Shown here piece after piece: positions 24,715 through 34,034 of a stretch of 58,966 nt of DNA (position 1 is its first letter; each line of letters begins with the position of its first letter). Below the pieces are notes generated by a model. It searched no databases. It was given only the letters and a program-made list of their open reading frames with translations, and had not been told where the DNA came from. This DNA comes from Erysipelotrichaceae bacterium (lineage in GTDB: Bacteria > Bacillota_I > Bacilli_A > Erysipelotrichales > Erysipelotrichaceae), in assembly GCA_015058875.1 (NCBI GenBank), contig SVBN01000007.1, forward strand, positions 1-58,966, read 5' to 3'. The position numbers and the translations under genes are program-made.

Positions 24715-25875
24715 TTACTTTTCAATCAGATCGTCCAGTGACAGACCGCAGTAATACAGTTCCATCTCCAGAAACAATCTGACGTTTCTGATCATATCCA
24801 ATGTTTCTTCCGTACATGTGCTTGATGAGATCCCTGTTTCAAAATCATAGCTGCATACGGATCCGAAGCCGCCGGTATCACCCTTCCAGCTGTAAGCATA
24901 CTGGCTGGTTCTGTTTTTATAGGAAAACAGACTGTTGTCAAAATCAAAGATATAGCTTTCTCCGTCATTGTATTCCGTCAGATATGTTCCGTCATCCTGC
25001 ACAACATATCCAAGACGTCCGACCAGACGTTTTTTCAGTGTATCCGTCACTGATCCTTCCGCAGCATCTGCTTCCAGATCAGCATCTGAGATCTGTGAGG
25101 TATCGATAGCGGAATAATGAGGATAGAAAGCCGTCATATCCTTTACCGCCTGTGTCAGGCCTGTTTCAGCTGTTCCGTAATCACTGTAATACAGCTCGCT
25201 GTCATAAGTCACTTCGGAATCCATCCCCTGGATTTCAACATCGGAAACAAATTCGGCATGTTCACTGACGACATAGTTTTCCGGACTGTATGTTCTTACT
25301 ATCTTTCCGCTGTTCACATGATACCGGTCTGCACTGCTGATTCCGTAGAAATCATATTGATTCACAAACAGCTTTTCAGCACCTTCTTCAGTGAGATCCA
25401 GGGTATATACCTCTCCTGCATCAGTGCTTTCTTTCGTAACATCCCTGATATAGGAAGCCGGGATTTCTCCGCAGTCCAGTGGCACCAGCATCAGACTCTT
25501 CACATCGGTGAATGACATTTCGTCATAGTAATTCACCCCGTTGTATACGGCGTACAGTTTCTTATCATAATACCAGCCGGTCAGTGTTGAGTTCAGTCCG
25601 TCCGCACTGAAATTCTGCATCAGGTGCGCCTGCGGAGAACTGTCCTCGTCCTGAACAGTCAGTATCCCGTCCATACTGTATTCGGCGGAAGATTCATTCG
25701 GAAACAGCATGCTGTATGTGCATCTCACATCCGCTGTCCAGGAATCTGCTTTCTCAGCCGCCGGAAGCATTGTTTCCTGCCCTGAGGTTTCAGCTGACGG
25801 CTCTGTTTTTTCGTCCGGTGCTGCAGAGCATCCGGCCAGAAGCAGTACAAGCACCAATAATCTTTTCATTGTCAT
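24715..25875 (-). CDS. Lipoprotein of unknown function
   Basis: A 386-residue secreted protein with a short signal peptide and lipobox LLLAGC (Cys16), then a Ser/Glu/Thr-rich linker and a mostly beta-type, Tyr/Asp-rich body. No recognisable domain; the body resembles LolA/LppX-like or DUF-type lipoproteins only in composition. There is no Shine-Dalgarno before either possible start (residues 1 or 3); instead a promoter places the transcription start on the ATG (see findings). First gene before ACT and UPF0210 genes, though functional connection is unclear. Confidence 0.82.
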   Translation of the reverse strand: MTMKRLLVLVLLLAGCSAAPDEKTEPSAETSGQETMLPAAEKADSWTADVRCTYSMLFPNESSAEYSMDGILTVQDEDSSPQAHLMQNFSADGLNSTLTGWYYDKKLYAVYNGVNYYDEMSFTDVKSLMLVPLDCGEIPASYIRDVTKESTDAGEVYTLDLTEEGAEKLFVNQYDFYGISSADRYHVNSGKIVRTYSPENYVVSEHAEFVSDVEIQGMDSEVTYDSELYYSDYGTAETGLTQAVKDMTAFYPHYSAIDTSQISDADLEADAAEGSVTDTLKKRLVGRLGYVVQDDGTYLTEYNDGESYIFDFDNSLFSYKNRTSQYAYSWKGDTGGFGSVCSYDFETGISSSTCTEETLDMIRNVRLFLEMELYYCGLSLDDLIEK

Positions 25876-25881
25876 AGGCGT

Positions 25882-25910
25882 ATTGTATTACAAACATCGG
25901 ACGAATACAA
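25882..25910 (-). promoter_or_regulatory. Promoter of the lipoprotein gene, apparently leaderless
   Basis: On the minus strand TTGTAT (25910-25905), 17-base spacer, TACAAT (25887-25882). Only six bases separate the -10 box from the ATG at 25875, so the mRNA should begin at or next to the start codon. Confidence 0.55.
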
Positions 25911-25917
25911 AGCACGA

Positions 25918-27051
25918 TCAGTCGCTGATATCATCGTCCAGTACAATTGCGGCTTCCCAGTCGGGATATCTGTCCGCGATTTCCGCCTGGATATCATGGT
26001 AAATTGCTTTTCTGTCAGCCGCATAATCAATGATGATATCAAACGTCATGAATTTCTTTTCCGCATTTGCACGGAAGCCATGGATCTGCATTACTTCATC
26101 ATGCGATGTGACAAGTCTTGTTACGTTTGTTCTGAGTTCTGCGATTTCATCATCTCTTGTATTGACGGAATAGATGCCGATGCCGGTCAGGGCTACGCCG
26201 TGCTTTTTGAATACCGCATATTCAATCCTGCGTGCCATTGCGTCGATCTCATCCGCTGTAACATAGTCGTTTACTTCCACATGGACGGATCCCTGAAGCT
26301 TATCCGGACCGTAGCTGTTCAGAATCAGATCGTATGCACCGAGTGCCAGAGGATCCTCGCAGATCGTCTGCTTTATTTCCCGGGAAAGATCTCCGCTGAT
26401 TCTCACGCCGAGAATATCATCGATTGTCCCCGTCAGCATCTCCAGACCCGACTTGATGATCATCACAGCGATCACAACGCCGATATATGCTTCAACAGAG
26501 ATATGTGCAAACAGGAACAAAAGTGCTGAAGCAAGCACGGACAGTGACAGAACAGCATCGTTTCTGGCGTCTTCTCCCGAAGCCACCAGAGAGCCGCTGT
26601 TGACTTTTTCACCAACCGATTTGACATAGTTCCCCAGCAGCAGTTTCACCGCCACGGAAGCCGCAAGGATCACCAATGTGAGCGCCGAATAATCCGCCGT
26701 TTCCGGATGAATGATCTTTTTGACGGATTCGACCAGTGAGGTAATACCGGCATACAGAACGATTGCCGATATAATCGCTGCACTGAGATATTCGATTCTG
26801 CCGTATCCATACGGATGCTTTTTATCCGGTTCCTTTGAAGCCAGTTTTGTGCCGACAATTGTAATAATCGATGACATCGCATCGCTCAGATTATTGACCG
26901 CATCAAGAACGACTGCTATCGACCCTGCCAGCAGTCCGGCAATTGCCTTCAGGGCTGCAAGCACAACGTTTGCCCCGATTCCGATCAGGCTTGTACGGAC
27001 AATCACCCTGTCTCTGCTCAGCATCATTTCTTTTCCGCTCTGTTCACTCAT
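25918..27051 (-). CDS. Cation diffusion facilitator (CDF) metal exporter
   Basis: A 377-residue CDF transporter with six membrane helices in the N-terminal 210 residues and a cytoplasmic C-terminal domain. The metal-site helix 2 reads DAVNNLSDAMSS; HPYGYGRIEYLSA follows helix 2, and helix 5 carries SGEDARNDA. An Asp-rich site pattern is more typical of Mn/Fe-type members than of zinc exporters, but selectivity is not firm. The C-terminal domain is longer than the minimal one. It lies between the ribosomal operon terminator and the lipoprotein gene. Confidence 0.9.
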   Translation of the reverse strand: MSEQSGKEMMLSRDRVIVRTSLIGIGANVVLAALKAIAGLLAGSIAVVLDAVNNLSDAMSSIITIVGTKLASKEPDKKHPYGYGRIEYLSAAIISAIVLYAGITSLVESVKKIIHPETADYSALTLVILAASVAVKLLLGNYVKSVGEKVNSGSLVASGEDARNDAVLSLSVLASALLFLFAHISVEAYIGVVIAVMIIKSGLEMLTGTIDDILGVRISGDLSREIKQTICEDPLALGAYDLILNSYGPDKLQGSVHVEVNDYVTADEIDAMARRIEYAVFKKHGVALTGIGIYSVNTRDDEIAELRTNVTRLVTSHDEVMQIHGFRANAEKKFMTFDIIIDYAADRKAIYHDIQAEIADRYPDWEAAIVLDDDISD

Positions 27052-27128
27052 TTGACTGCCTCCTGCATATGTACCATTTTAAGCAAAAAACCACCAGGAA
27101 TAAATGATTTTTATCTTCCCGGCATAAT

Positions 27129-27157
27129 GAAAACCGGCCGGCTGTCAGCCGACCGGT
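27129..27157 (-). terminator. Terminator of the S10-spc-alpha operon
   Basis: A 10-bp GC-rich stem (27157-27148 with 27142-27133, one G-T pair), five-base loop and a four-T run on the minus strand, 11 bases after the rplQ stop. Confidence 0.88.
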
Positions 27158-27167
27158 AAACATCATA

Positions 27168-27530
27168 TTAAACCAGCTCGATGAATGCCATCGGAGCAGA
27201 GTCACCATGACGGAAACCTGTCTTGACGACACGTGTATATCCGCCGTTGCGATCCTGATACTTCGGAGCTACTTCATCAAACAGCTTCTGCAGAACAGTC
27301 TGCTGTGTTTTTTCATCCGCTACAACATTGCGGATATAAGCTGCTGCCTGACGGCGTGCAGCAAGATCACCCTTTTTGCCGAGTGTGATCAGTTCATCAA
27401 CAACCGCGCGCATATCCTTGGCTTTTGCTTCTGTTGTCTCTACACGGCCGTAGAGAATAACGGATGTAGCCAGATTACGCAGCATCGCTTTACGATGATC
27501 TGCAGTTCTTCCGAATTTACGGTTCCACAT
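27168..27530 (-). CDS. rplQ: 50S ribosomal protein L17
   Basis: A 120-residue L17 starting [17 protein letters not shown], full length. It is the last gene of the ribosomal operon, 15 bases after rpoA, as in most Bacillota. L17 sits near the polypeptide exit tunnel of the large subunit. Confidence 0.98.
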   Translation of the reverse strand: MWNRKFGRTADHRKAMLRNLATSVILYGRVETTEAKAKDMRAVVDELITLGKKGDLAARRQAAAYIRNVVADEKTQQTVLQKLFDEVAPKYQDRNGGYTRVVKTGFRHGDSAPMAFIELV

Positions 27531-27545
27531 AGTTCATTCCTCCTG

Positions 27546-28505
27546 TTAGTCGAAGGACTTGAAGCCCATACCGAGTTCGGAGAGCTTGTCCTTAACCTCT
27601 TTCAAAGATTTCTTTCCGAGGTTGCGAACTCTCATCATCTCATCCTCGGTCTTCTGTGTCAGTTCATCAACAGTCTGAATGCCTGCACGTTTCAGACAGT
27701 TATAAGAACGGACAGACAGATCCAGATCTTCAATCATCATCTGACGTCCCTTGTTCGGAGTTTCGATGCCGCCTTCTTTAATGACATCTTCCATTCCGAG
27801 GACTTCATCACTGATGCCCGCAACAATATCCAGATGATCAATCAGGATTTTTGCGGCCATTGCAAGTGCCTTCTGAGGATTCATGGAACCATCGGTCCAG
27901 ATCTCCATCGTCAGAGCATCATATTTAGCGTCCTGACCGACACGTGTCGGTTCGGACTGATAAGCAACCTTCTGGATCGGAGTGTAAATTGAATCTGTAA
28001 ATACTGTTCCGATGCCCTGAGAATTCCCCTGGTTGGCCTGTTTATTCAGATCACTTCCAACATAACCACGGCCGTTCTTGGCCTTGAGTTCCATTTCAAG
28101 AGTTGCATCTTTTTCAAGGTGTGCAATTTCAAGATCCTTGTTCAGAATCTCTACCTGAGCAGGACAGATGATATCACCGGCAGTAACTGTGCACGGACCC
28201 TTTGCAGAGATCTGCAGAGTATAGATTTCATCATCTTCAATCTTCATAATCAGCTGCTTGAGCTGAAGAATGATCATGGAAACATCTTCCCGTACACCCG
28301 GGATTGTTGTGAATTCGTGATAAACACCGTCAACTTTGATGGAGAATACAGCAGCTCCCGGCAGGGAGGACAGCAGGACTCTGCGCAGCGCATTACCGAT
28401 TGTTGTACCGAATCCTCTCTCAAGCGGGGAGAGTTCGAATTTTCCGTAGTTTTCAGATTCCACGTACTCTTTGACTTCAAAATCTGCGCGTTCAAATTTC
28501 TGCAT
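27546..28505 (-). CDS. rpoA: RNA polymerase alpha subunit
   Basis: A 319-residue alpha subunit: the N-terminal assembly domain (to about 230, with LSPLERGFGTTIGNALRRVLLSS) and the C-terminal domain binding UP elements and regulators (about 250-315, LDLSVRSYNCLKRAGI). Complete, in the conserved place between rpsK and rplQ. Confidence 0.98.
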   Translation of the reverse strand: MQKFERADFEVKEYVESENYGKFELSPLERGFGTTIGNALRRVLLSSLPGAAVFSIKVDGVYHEFTTIPGVREDVSMIILQLKQLIMKIEDDEIYTLQISAKGPCTVTAGDIICPAQVEILNKDLEIAHLEKDATLEMELKAKNGRGYVGSDLNKQANQGNSQGIGTVFTDSIYTPIQKVAYQSEPTRVGQDAKYDALTMEIWTDGSMNPQKALAMAAKILIDHLDIVAGISDEVLGMEDVIKEGGIETPNKGRQMMIEDLDLSVRSYNCLKRAGIQTVDELTQKTEDEMMRVRNLGKKSLKEVKDKLSELGMGFKSFD

Positions 28506-28529
28506 GCAACAATCCTCCTCTTTCTCTGA

Positions 28530-28928
28530 TTAACCGCGCGGTCTCTTCGGCGGACGGCATCCGTTATGAGGGATAGGTGTCACATCATTGATCGCTGTGA
28601 TCTCCAGTCCGGCTGTCTGCAGAGAACGGACTGCAGCTTCACGACCCGGACCGGGTCCCTTAACATTTACTTCTACCGTCTTCATGCCCTGCATGACTGC
28701 GGCTTTAGCTGCTGCTTCAGCACAGAGCTGAGCAACATACGGTGTTGACTTACGGGAACCCTTATATCCCAGTGCTCCTGCGGAGCTCCAGGAAATAACG
28801 TTTCCTGCTTCATCTGCGATTGTAACAATCGTATTGTTGAATGTTGAATGGATGTGAGCGACACCCTTCGCCACATTGCGCTTGATCTTCTTCTTGCGCA
28901 CAACAGTTCTCTTTGTGTTCTTAGGCAT
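28530..28928 (-). CDS. rpsK: 30S ribosomal protein S11
   Basis: A 132-residue S11 with the family hallmarks [24 protein letters not shown] and the C-terminal [13 protein letters not shown] end ([15 protein letters not shown]). Basic N-terminal tail. It lies between rpsM and rpoA and is part of the platform of the small subunit. Confidence 0.98.
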   Translation of the reverse strand: MPKNTKRTVVRKKKIKRNVAKGVAHIHSTFNNTIVTIADEAGNVISWSSAGALGYKGSRKSTPYVAQLCAEAAAKAAVMQGMKTVEVNVKGPGPGREAAVRSLQTAGLEITAINDVTPIPHNGCRPPKRPRG

Positions 28929-28946
28929 TTCTGTGTCCTCCTCCCA

Positions 28947-29312
28947 TTACTTCTTCTTGTTCGCAACTGTACGGCGCGGTCCTTTACGTGTACGCGCATT
29001 CGTACGTGTACGCTGTCCGCGCACAGGAAGACCTCTTCTGTGACGGAGTCCGCGGTAGCATCCGATTTCCATCAGACGCTTGACGTTCAGTGCTCTCTCA
29101 CGGCGGAGATCACCTTCTGTCTTGATTGCATCAACCTGCTGACGGATTGCAGTTTCCTGCGCATCTGTCAGATCCTTTGTTCTGATGTCTTCACTGATTC
29201 CGCATTCAGCAAGGATCTTTTTAGCGGTTGTAAGTCCGATTCCATAGATATAGGTTAAGGATATTACGATACGCTTATTGTTCGGAATATCCACACCAGC
29301 GATACGTGCCAT
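28947..29312 (-). CDS. rpsM: 30S ribosomal protein S13
   Basis: A 121-residue S13: [15 protein letters not shown] at the N-terminus, the helix-hairpin-helix [14 protein letters not shown], and the basic tail [17 protein letters not shown] reaching the decoding region. It follows rpmJ by 19 bases. Confidence 0.98.
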   Translation of the reverse strand: MARIAGVDIPNNKRIVISLTYIYGIGLTTAKKILAECGISEDIRTKDLTDAQETAIRQQVDAIKTEGDLRRERALNVKRLMEIGCYRGLRHRRGLPVRGQRTRTNARTRKGPRRTVANKKK

Positions 29313-29331
29313 AGTTTAATCTTCCTCCTGA

Positions 29332-29445
29332 TTAACCCTGTCTCTGCTTATGCTTGGGGTTTTCGCAGATAATCATAACAACGCCTCTGCGCTTAATGAC
29401 TCTGCATTTGTCGCAAATAGGTTTTACTGACGGTCTTACCTTCAT
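29332..29445 (-). CDS. rpmJ: 50S ribosomal protein L36 (zinc-binding type)
   Basis: A 37-residue protein starting [14 protein letters not shown] with C-x2-C...C...H zinc ligands (Cys11, Cys14, Cys27, His32), the C+ form of L36. GGGAGG lies before the ATG at 29445. It lies at the standard position before rpsM, directly downstream of the degraded infA. Confidence 0.96.
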   Translation of the reverse strand: MKVRPSVKPICDKCRVIKRRGVVMIICENPKHKQRQG

Positions 29446-29489
29446 TTTGTCTGCCTCCCGGACGTACTCGTCCTCAGGTACTTTCTGTA

Positions 29490-29640
29490 AAATTGTCTGT
29501 AGGTACAGCCCACGTGTAATTCAGGTCAGATTCCACAGCTTCCTTATCGCCTGGTAAAATGCGGATGATATGCATCCGGATTTTACCAGCAACGTGAGCA
29601 TGGTTACTGCGTCCGTTCCGAATCTGTACCGGAAACCCTA
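29490..29640 (-). pseudogene. infA: Degraded infA (translation initiation factor IF-1)
   Basis: In the 272-base gap between adk and rpmJ, where infA normally lies, one frame reads [20 protein letters not shown] (29602-29543), which matches the core of IF-1. Fragments of the flanking parts are visible in shifted frames: FRV-like TTTCCGGTA near 29635-29627, and TRG...TYRQ-like sequence at about 29515-29493. Several small insertions/deletions, a TAG just upstream of the readable frame and no start codon or RBS make it non-functional. IF-1 is generally essential, so an intact copy should exist elsewhere in the genome. Confidence 0.75.
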
Positions 29641-29679
29641 TAAAGCCGGTTTTCTATTGCAATATGCGCGCAATTCAGA

Positions 29680-29709
29680 GGTGCGAGCACCCAATATTGT
29701 ACTCGCACC
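29680..29709 (-). other. Hairpin directly after adk
   Basis: GGTGCGAG/CTCGCACC (29709-29702 with 29687-29680), 14-base loop, 9 bases after the adk stop. No T-run follows, so it is more likely an mRNA-stabilising or processing hairpin than a terminator. It lies where the 5' part of infA would be expected. Confidence 0.6.
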
Positions 29710-29717
29710 ACCATGAA

Positions 29718-30368
29718 TTATGCAACCTTTTTTAACGCTTTTTTAACGTCTTCGAAGACTTCTGCGGCAGGTTTGCCTGCATCGATCTTCTCAACAACAC
29801 CCAGCTTGTCGAAATAATCAATGACAGGCTTTGTGCTGTTTTCATATTCGTCCATGCGCTGACGAAGTTTTTCGACTGTGTCATCCTTGCGCTGCTGCAG
29901 CTCGCCGCCGCATTCATCGCAGATTCCTTCAACTTTCGGGCGATGAGTCGTCATATGGAAGATCGCACCGCACTTCGGGCAGATTCTTCTTCCTGTGATA
30001 CGATCAGCCAGAACATCGAAGCCGACTTCCAGTGCCACTACTACTTCAACAGGCTTTCCGATCTTATTGGCAATCTCACCGAATGCTTCCGCCTGCACCA
30101 GAGTGCGGGGGAAGCCATCCAGAAGATAGCCTTTCTGACAATCAGGCTCGAGCAGCCTCTGTTCTACCATCGCGTTGATTACGTCATCCGGTACAAGCTT
30201 GCCGGCATCCATGTAGGATTTGGCTTCTTTACCGAGTTCAGTGCCGTTACGTACATTCTCTCTCAGCATATCGCCTGTAGAGATGTGGGGGATGTCATAC
30301 TCCTTGATGATGAGGTCTGACATTGTTCCTTTGCCCGCTCCAGCGGGTCCCATGATCAGAATGTTCAT
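29718..30368 (-). CDS. adk: Adenylate kinase
   Basis: A 216-residue long-form adenylate kinase catalysing ATP + AMP = 2 ADP. The P-loop GPAGAGKGT is at 7-15, DGFPRT near 84-89, and the LID carries four zinc-binding cysteines (CPKC...CDEC), typical of Gram-positive enzymes. In the operon after secY. The methionine aminopeptidase gene often found next to it is absent. Confidence 0.98.
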   Translation of the reverse strand: MNILIMGPAGAGKGTMSDLIIKEYDIPHISTGDMLRENVRNGTELGKEAKSYMDAGKLVPDDVINAMVEQRLLEPDCQKGYLLDGFPRTLVQAEAFGEIANKIGKPVEVVVALEVGFDVLADRITGRRICPKCGAIFHMTTHRPKVEGICDECGGELQQRKDDTVEKLRQRMDEYENSTKPVIDYFDKLGVVEKIDAGKPAAEVFEDVKKALKKVA

Positions 30369-30398
30369 GCTTGCTCCTCCTAATTATCATTTTAATTT

Positions 30399-31679
30399 TT
30401 ACTTCAGGAATCCGTGATACTGTTTCTGTGTTAACTGGCCTTTCAGAGCTGCCACAGTTTCCATGGCAACACCGACGACAATGATAATGCCGGTTCCACC
30501 GACCGAAACGGATGTCGGGAGGGAAGTTACCATCGGCAGTAAATGGGGAATTACTGCGATGACTGTCAGGGCAGTAGCACCGAGAACAGTGATTCGGTTG
30601 ATGACTTTATGCAGGTATGTCTTCGTCTCATTTCCCGGACGGATACCCGGAATATATGCTCCGGATTTACCCAGATTCTCCGCGACCTTTTCCGGATCAA
30701 CCTGCAGATCAGTGTAGAAGAATGTAAACAGGAATGTCAGCACAGCGTAGATAATCAGTCCGACTGGCTTCTGAAGACTGAGGAAATCACTCAGCTTTCT
30801 GTATGCCCCCTGGTTTACGAAACTCAGAATGATCTGAGGCGCGGTTATGATTGACGATGCAAAGATAACCGGGATAACGGAAGCGGAATTGATCTTGAAC
30901 GGGAGATAAGTGATATCACTCGCACCGCGGCTGGAACTTCCGGTATACTGAATCGGAATTTTTCTGACCGCCAGCTGCATGATAACAACTCCGACAATCA
31001 CTGCAAGATAGAGCAGTATGTAAAGCAGATACATCAGAACGCCGTTGAATACAGCACCCTGAGACTGCCCTGCTACCATAATATTATACACCTGTGCAAA
31101 TGTCGCAGGCATATTTGAAACGATACCGGCAAAGATAATGACCGAAATACCGTTTCCGATTCCCTTCATGCTGATACGGTCGCCGATCCAGAGCAGGAAC
31201 ATTGTTCCGGCTGTCAGAATGGTGGCTGTATACAGATATGTGGAGAATCTCGAACTCTCAAGGATTCCGTACTGTTTGTCGAAACCGTACACCATGGAGA
31301 ACGACTGTACAAGTGCCAGCACTAAACCGAGATATCTTGTAACTTTATCCAGCTGCTGTCTGCCCTGCTGTCCTGACTTTGTCATTTCAGTCAGAGCTGG
31401 AATGACATCCATGCTCAGCAGCTGAATAATAATGCTGGCGGTAATATACGGTGAAACACCGAGTGCAAATACCGACATTCTTTCAAACGCTCCGCCTCCG
31501 AGCATGTTCATCATGCTCAGAAGAGAATTGTCGGAAATCTGTGCCGCAAGTTTCGCGGAATCAACACCCGGAACGGGTATTGCCGCACCTATGCGATAGA
31601 TCAGCAGCATGCACAGAGTGAAGAGGATCTTGTTGCGGATCTCCTTGTTTCTGAACAGGCTGGCGAACGTGCGCATCAT
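30399..31679 (-). CDS. secY: Protein translocase subunit SecY
   Basis: A 426-residue channel subunit of the Sec translocon with ten membrane segments; GNGISVIIFAGI and PGIRPGNETKTYL are recognisable SecY stretches. Starts one base after the rplO stop, using GAGGTG as RBS within rplO. Part of the spc section of the ribosomal operon. Confidence 0.98.
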   Translation of the reverse strand: MMRTFASLFRNKEIRNKILFTLCMLLIYRIGAAIPVPGVDSAKLAAQISDNSLLSMMNMLGGGAFERMSVFALGVSPYITASIIIQLLSMDVIPALTEMTKSGQQGRQQLDKVTRYLGLVLALVQSFSMVYGFDKQYGILESSRFSTYLYTATILTAGTMFLLWIGDRISMKGIGNGISVIIFAGIVSNMPATFAQVYNIMVAGQSQGAVFNGVLMYLLYILLYLAVIVGVVIMQLAVRKIPIQYTGSSSRGASDITYLPFKINSASVIPVIFASSIITAPQIILSFVNQGAYRKLSDFLSLQKPVGLIIYAVLTFLFTFFYTDLQVDPEKVAENLGKSGAYIPGIRPGNETKTYLHKVINRITVLGATALTVIAVIPHLLPMVTSLPTSVSVGGTGIIIVVGVAMETVAALKGQLTQKQYHGFLK

Positions 31680-31680
31680 A

Positions 31681-32121
31681 TTACAGCACCTCGGCTGTTC
31701 CGCCTGCTTCTTCGATTGCTTTCAGTGCAGATTTGGAGAACTTGGCAGCCTTAACTGTCAGTTTCTTCTCAAGAGCACCTTCGCCGAGAATTTTAACACC
31801 GTCAAGTTCTTTCTTGACAAGGCCTGCAGCCTTCAGCGCCTCTGTGTCAACAGTAACGCCTTCTTCGAATCTGTTCAGATCCTTAACATTGACAACTGCA
31901 TATTCCTTGCGTGTGAAGTTTGTGAATCCACGCTTCGGGAATCTCTTATATGCAGGTGTCTGGCCGCCTTCGAATCCGATTGCAACACCGCCGCCGCTGC
32001 GTGCATTCTGACCCTTGTGACCCTTTCCGGCTGTTTTGCCTGTGCCGGATCCCTGGCCTCTGCCGATACGCTTCGATACGAAACGGGCACCTTCATTGGC
32101 CTTCAGTTCATTCAGCTTCAT
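31681..32121 (-). CDS. rplO: 50S ribosomal protein L15
   Basis: A 146-residue L15 with the N-terminal Gly/Arg-rich extension ([21 protein letters not shown]) that penetrates 23S rRNA. It follows rpsE by only 12 bases; the rpmD (L30) gene that usually separates them is missing. Confidence 0.98.
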   Translation of the reverse strand: MKLNELKANEGARFVSKRIGRGQGSGTGKTAGKGHKGQNARSGGGVAIGFEGGQTPAYKRFPKRGFTNFTRKEYAVVNVKDLNRFEEGVTVDTEALKAAGLVKKELDGVKILGEGALEKKLTVKAAKFSKSALKAIEEAGGTAEVL

Positions 32122-32133
32122 CTGATACCCTCC

Positions 32134-32655
32134 TTATCGAACCTCAGCGACTTTGATATCGCGGAGTTTAGCAACATCGTTGACTGTACGCATGCTCTTC
32201 AGAGCATCCAGTGTAGCGTAAACTACATTGACCGGAGTACGGCTTCCGATGACCTTGGACAGAACATCGTTGATGCCTGCCAGTTCAAGAATGGAACGTA
32301 CTGCGCCGCCGGCGATAACTCCGGTACCGGGAGCAGCGGGCCTCAGCATAACAGAGCTTGCGCCGTGCTTTCCGAGTGCTGTATGCGGTACTGTACGGTT
32401 GTTGTCAACGAGCTGTACACGGAATACATTCTTGTTTGCAGCATCTGTAGCTTTTCTGATTGCATCAGGTACTTCAGCTGCCTTGCCCATACCGAATCCG
32501 ACTCTGCCCTTATGATCGCCGATAACGACCAGTGCAGCGAAACGCATTCTGCGTCCGCCCTTGACAGTTTTGCTGACACGGTTGATGGAAACTACCACAT
32601 CGTCGAACTCTTTGGGTTCGCGAGGTCTCCTGAAAGGTTTACGTTCGTTTGCCAT
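32134..32655 (-). CDS. rpsE: 30S ribosomal protein S5
   Basis: A 173-residue S5: double-stranded RNA-binding N-domain ([16 protein letters not shown]) and C-terminal domain with [11 protein letters not shown]. Residues around VSKTVKGG are those associated with spectinomycin sensitivity in the family and look normal. Confidence 0.98.
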   Translation of the reverse strand: MANERKPFRRPREPKEFDDVVVSINRVSKTVKGGRRMRFAALVVIGDHKGRVGFGMGKAAEVPDAIRKATDAANKNVFRVQLVDNNRTVPHTALGKHGASSVMLRPAAPGTGVIAGGAVRSILELAGINDVLSKVIGSRTPVNVVYATLDALKSMRTVNDVAKLRDIKVAEVR

Positions 32656-32671
32656 TTTGATCTCCTCCCCC

Positions 32672-33028
32672 TTAGAACTTCAGACCGGCTTCTCTGGCTG
32701 CATCAGCCAGCGCCTGTACTCTTCCGTGATAGACATATCCGCCGCGGTCGAAACGCACTGCTTCAATGCCTGCTTCGAGGCACTTCTTGGCGACATCTTC
32801 GCCAACTTTCTTTGCGGCTTCAATGTTTCCGCCGTTTTCCAGCTTCAGAATAAGGCTGCTGGAAGAAAGAAGTGTTTTTCCTGTTGTATCATCGATAATC
32901 TGAGCATAAATCTGCTTGTTGGAACGGAACACGTTCAGCCTCGGGCAGTCGGGAGTTCCGCTGACAACTCTGCGGACACGTGCATGTCTGCGGAGACGTT
33001 CTTCGTTTTTCTTAGTCTTTTTCAGCAT
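32672..33028 (-). CDS. rplR: 50S ribosomal protein L18
   Basis: A 118-residue L18 that binds 5S r[20 protein letters not shown] and the C-terminal [23 protein letters not shown] are typical. Located between rplF and rpsE. Confidence 0.98.
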   Translation of the reverse strand: MLKKTKKNEERLRRHARVRRVVSGTPDCPRLNVFRSNKQIYAQIIDDTTGKTLLSSSSLILKLENGGNIEAAKKVGEDVAKKCLEAGIEAVRFDRGGYVYHGRVQALADAAREAGLKF

Positions 33029-33046
33029 CTGTCTCTCTCCTTCCCA

Positions 33047-33592
33047 TTACTTCTTGGCAGCTGTCTTACCTTCCTTACGGCGGACATGTTCATCCTTATA
33101 ACGGACACCCTTTCCTCCATAAGGTTCAGGCTTCTTGGCTGCTCTGACAACTGCGGCAAACTGACCGACGCGCTGCTTGTCAATACCTGTAACATTGATT
33201 GTATTGGCATCCGGTACGGTGACAGTCAGATCATCCGGTACATCAAACTCAACAGGGTGGGAGAAACCGAGGTTCATTGTCAGTTTTTTTCCTGCGAGAG
33301 CTGCACGGTAACCGATACCGACAATCTGCAGTGTCTTTGTGTATTCCTTGTCACAGCCCTCGATCATGGTAGCCAGCAGAGCGCGGGTTGTACCATGGAG
33401 CTGTTTTGTCGTTTTCTCTTCATTCGGACGGGTTACTGTAATAGTATTGTCTTCAATAGAGATGCCGATCAGCGGTGAGAATTTTCTGGTCAGTGTTCCC
33501 TTCGGGCCCTTAACCGTCACCTCATTGCCTTCAGCGACAGTCACTTCGACGCCGGAAGGAATGGTAATCGCTTTATTTCCGATACGTGACAT
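33047..33592 (-). CDS. rplF: 50S ribosomal protein L6
   Basis: A 181-residue L6 with two repeated domains; starts MSRIGNKAITIP and carries the signature PEPYGGKGVRY near the C-terminus. Adjacent to rpsH and rplR. Confidence 0.98.
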   Translation of the reverse strand: MSRIGNKAITIPSGVEVTVAEGNEVTVKGPKGTLTRKFSPLIGISIEDNTITVTRPNEEKTTKQLHGTTRALLATMIEGCDKEYTKTLQIVGIGYRAALAGKKLTMNLGFSHPVEFDVPDDLTVTVPDANTINVTGIDKQRVGQFAAVVRAAKKPEPYGGKGVRYKDEHVRRKEGKTAAKK

Positions 33593-33611
33593 TTTCTTTT
33601 CCTTTCTCTAA

Positions 33612-34013
33612 TTACCACACGTAAGCGATAACTTCGCCGCCCGTGTGCTTCTTGCGTGCATCTCTGTCAGTCATCATTCCTTCGCTTGTGGAGATGATGG
33701 CAATACCCAGGCCGTTCAGAACAGAAGGAATTTCATTCTGCTTTGCATATACGCGCAGTCCGGGTTTGGAAATGCGTTTGATTCCTGAAATAACACCGCG
33801 CTTGTCAGCAGCGTATTTCAGAGTTACTGTCATTTTTCTTTCAATGCCTTCGCCTGTAACAGCATAGTTCTCAATGTAACCCTCTGCTTTCAGGATTCTG
33901 GCGATTTCAACCTTAACCTTGGAAACGGGAGTAACTTCAACTGTATCCAGGTGTGCCTGTACGCCGTTGCGGATTCTTGTGAGCATATCGGCGATAGGAT
34001 CTGTCATATTCAT
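33612..34013 (-). CDS. rpsH: 30S ribosomal protein S8
   Basis: A 133-residue S8 with [13 protein letters not shown] at the N-terminus and the C-terminal [19 protein letters not shown]. The ATG at 34013 lies 10 bases from AGGAGG and is preferred over one two codons later. S8 of E. coli autoregulates the spc operon; nothing here tests that. Confidence 0.97.
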   Translation of the reverse strand: MNMTDPIADMLTRIRNGVQAHLDTVEVTPVSKVKVEIARILKAEGYIENYAVTGEGIERKMTVTLKYAADKRGVISGIKRISKPGLRVYAKQNEIPSVLNGLGIAIISTSEGMMTDRDARKKHTGGEVIAYVW

Positions 34014-34034
34014 ATTGTCTGTTCCTCCTTTTCC

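Noticed and set aside
23026-24741. Plus-strand frame of about 570 codons opposite the UPF0210 and ACT genes
   Set aside because: Cys/His/Arg-rich translation typical of antisense frames; both minus-strand genes are conserved families with matching RBS.
29543-29658. Possibility that a divergent but functional IF-1 is encoded in the adk-rpmJ gap
   Set aside because: The core frame is closed upstream by a stop, has no start codon or RBS before the core, and its C-terminal part is out of frame, so it cannot give a complete IF-1.
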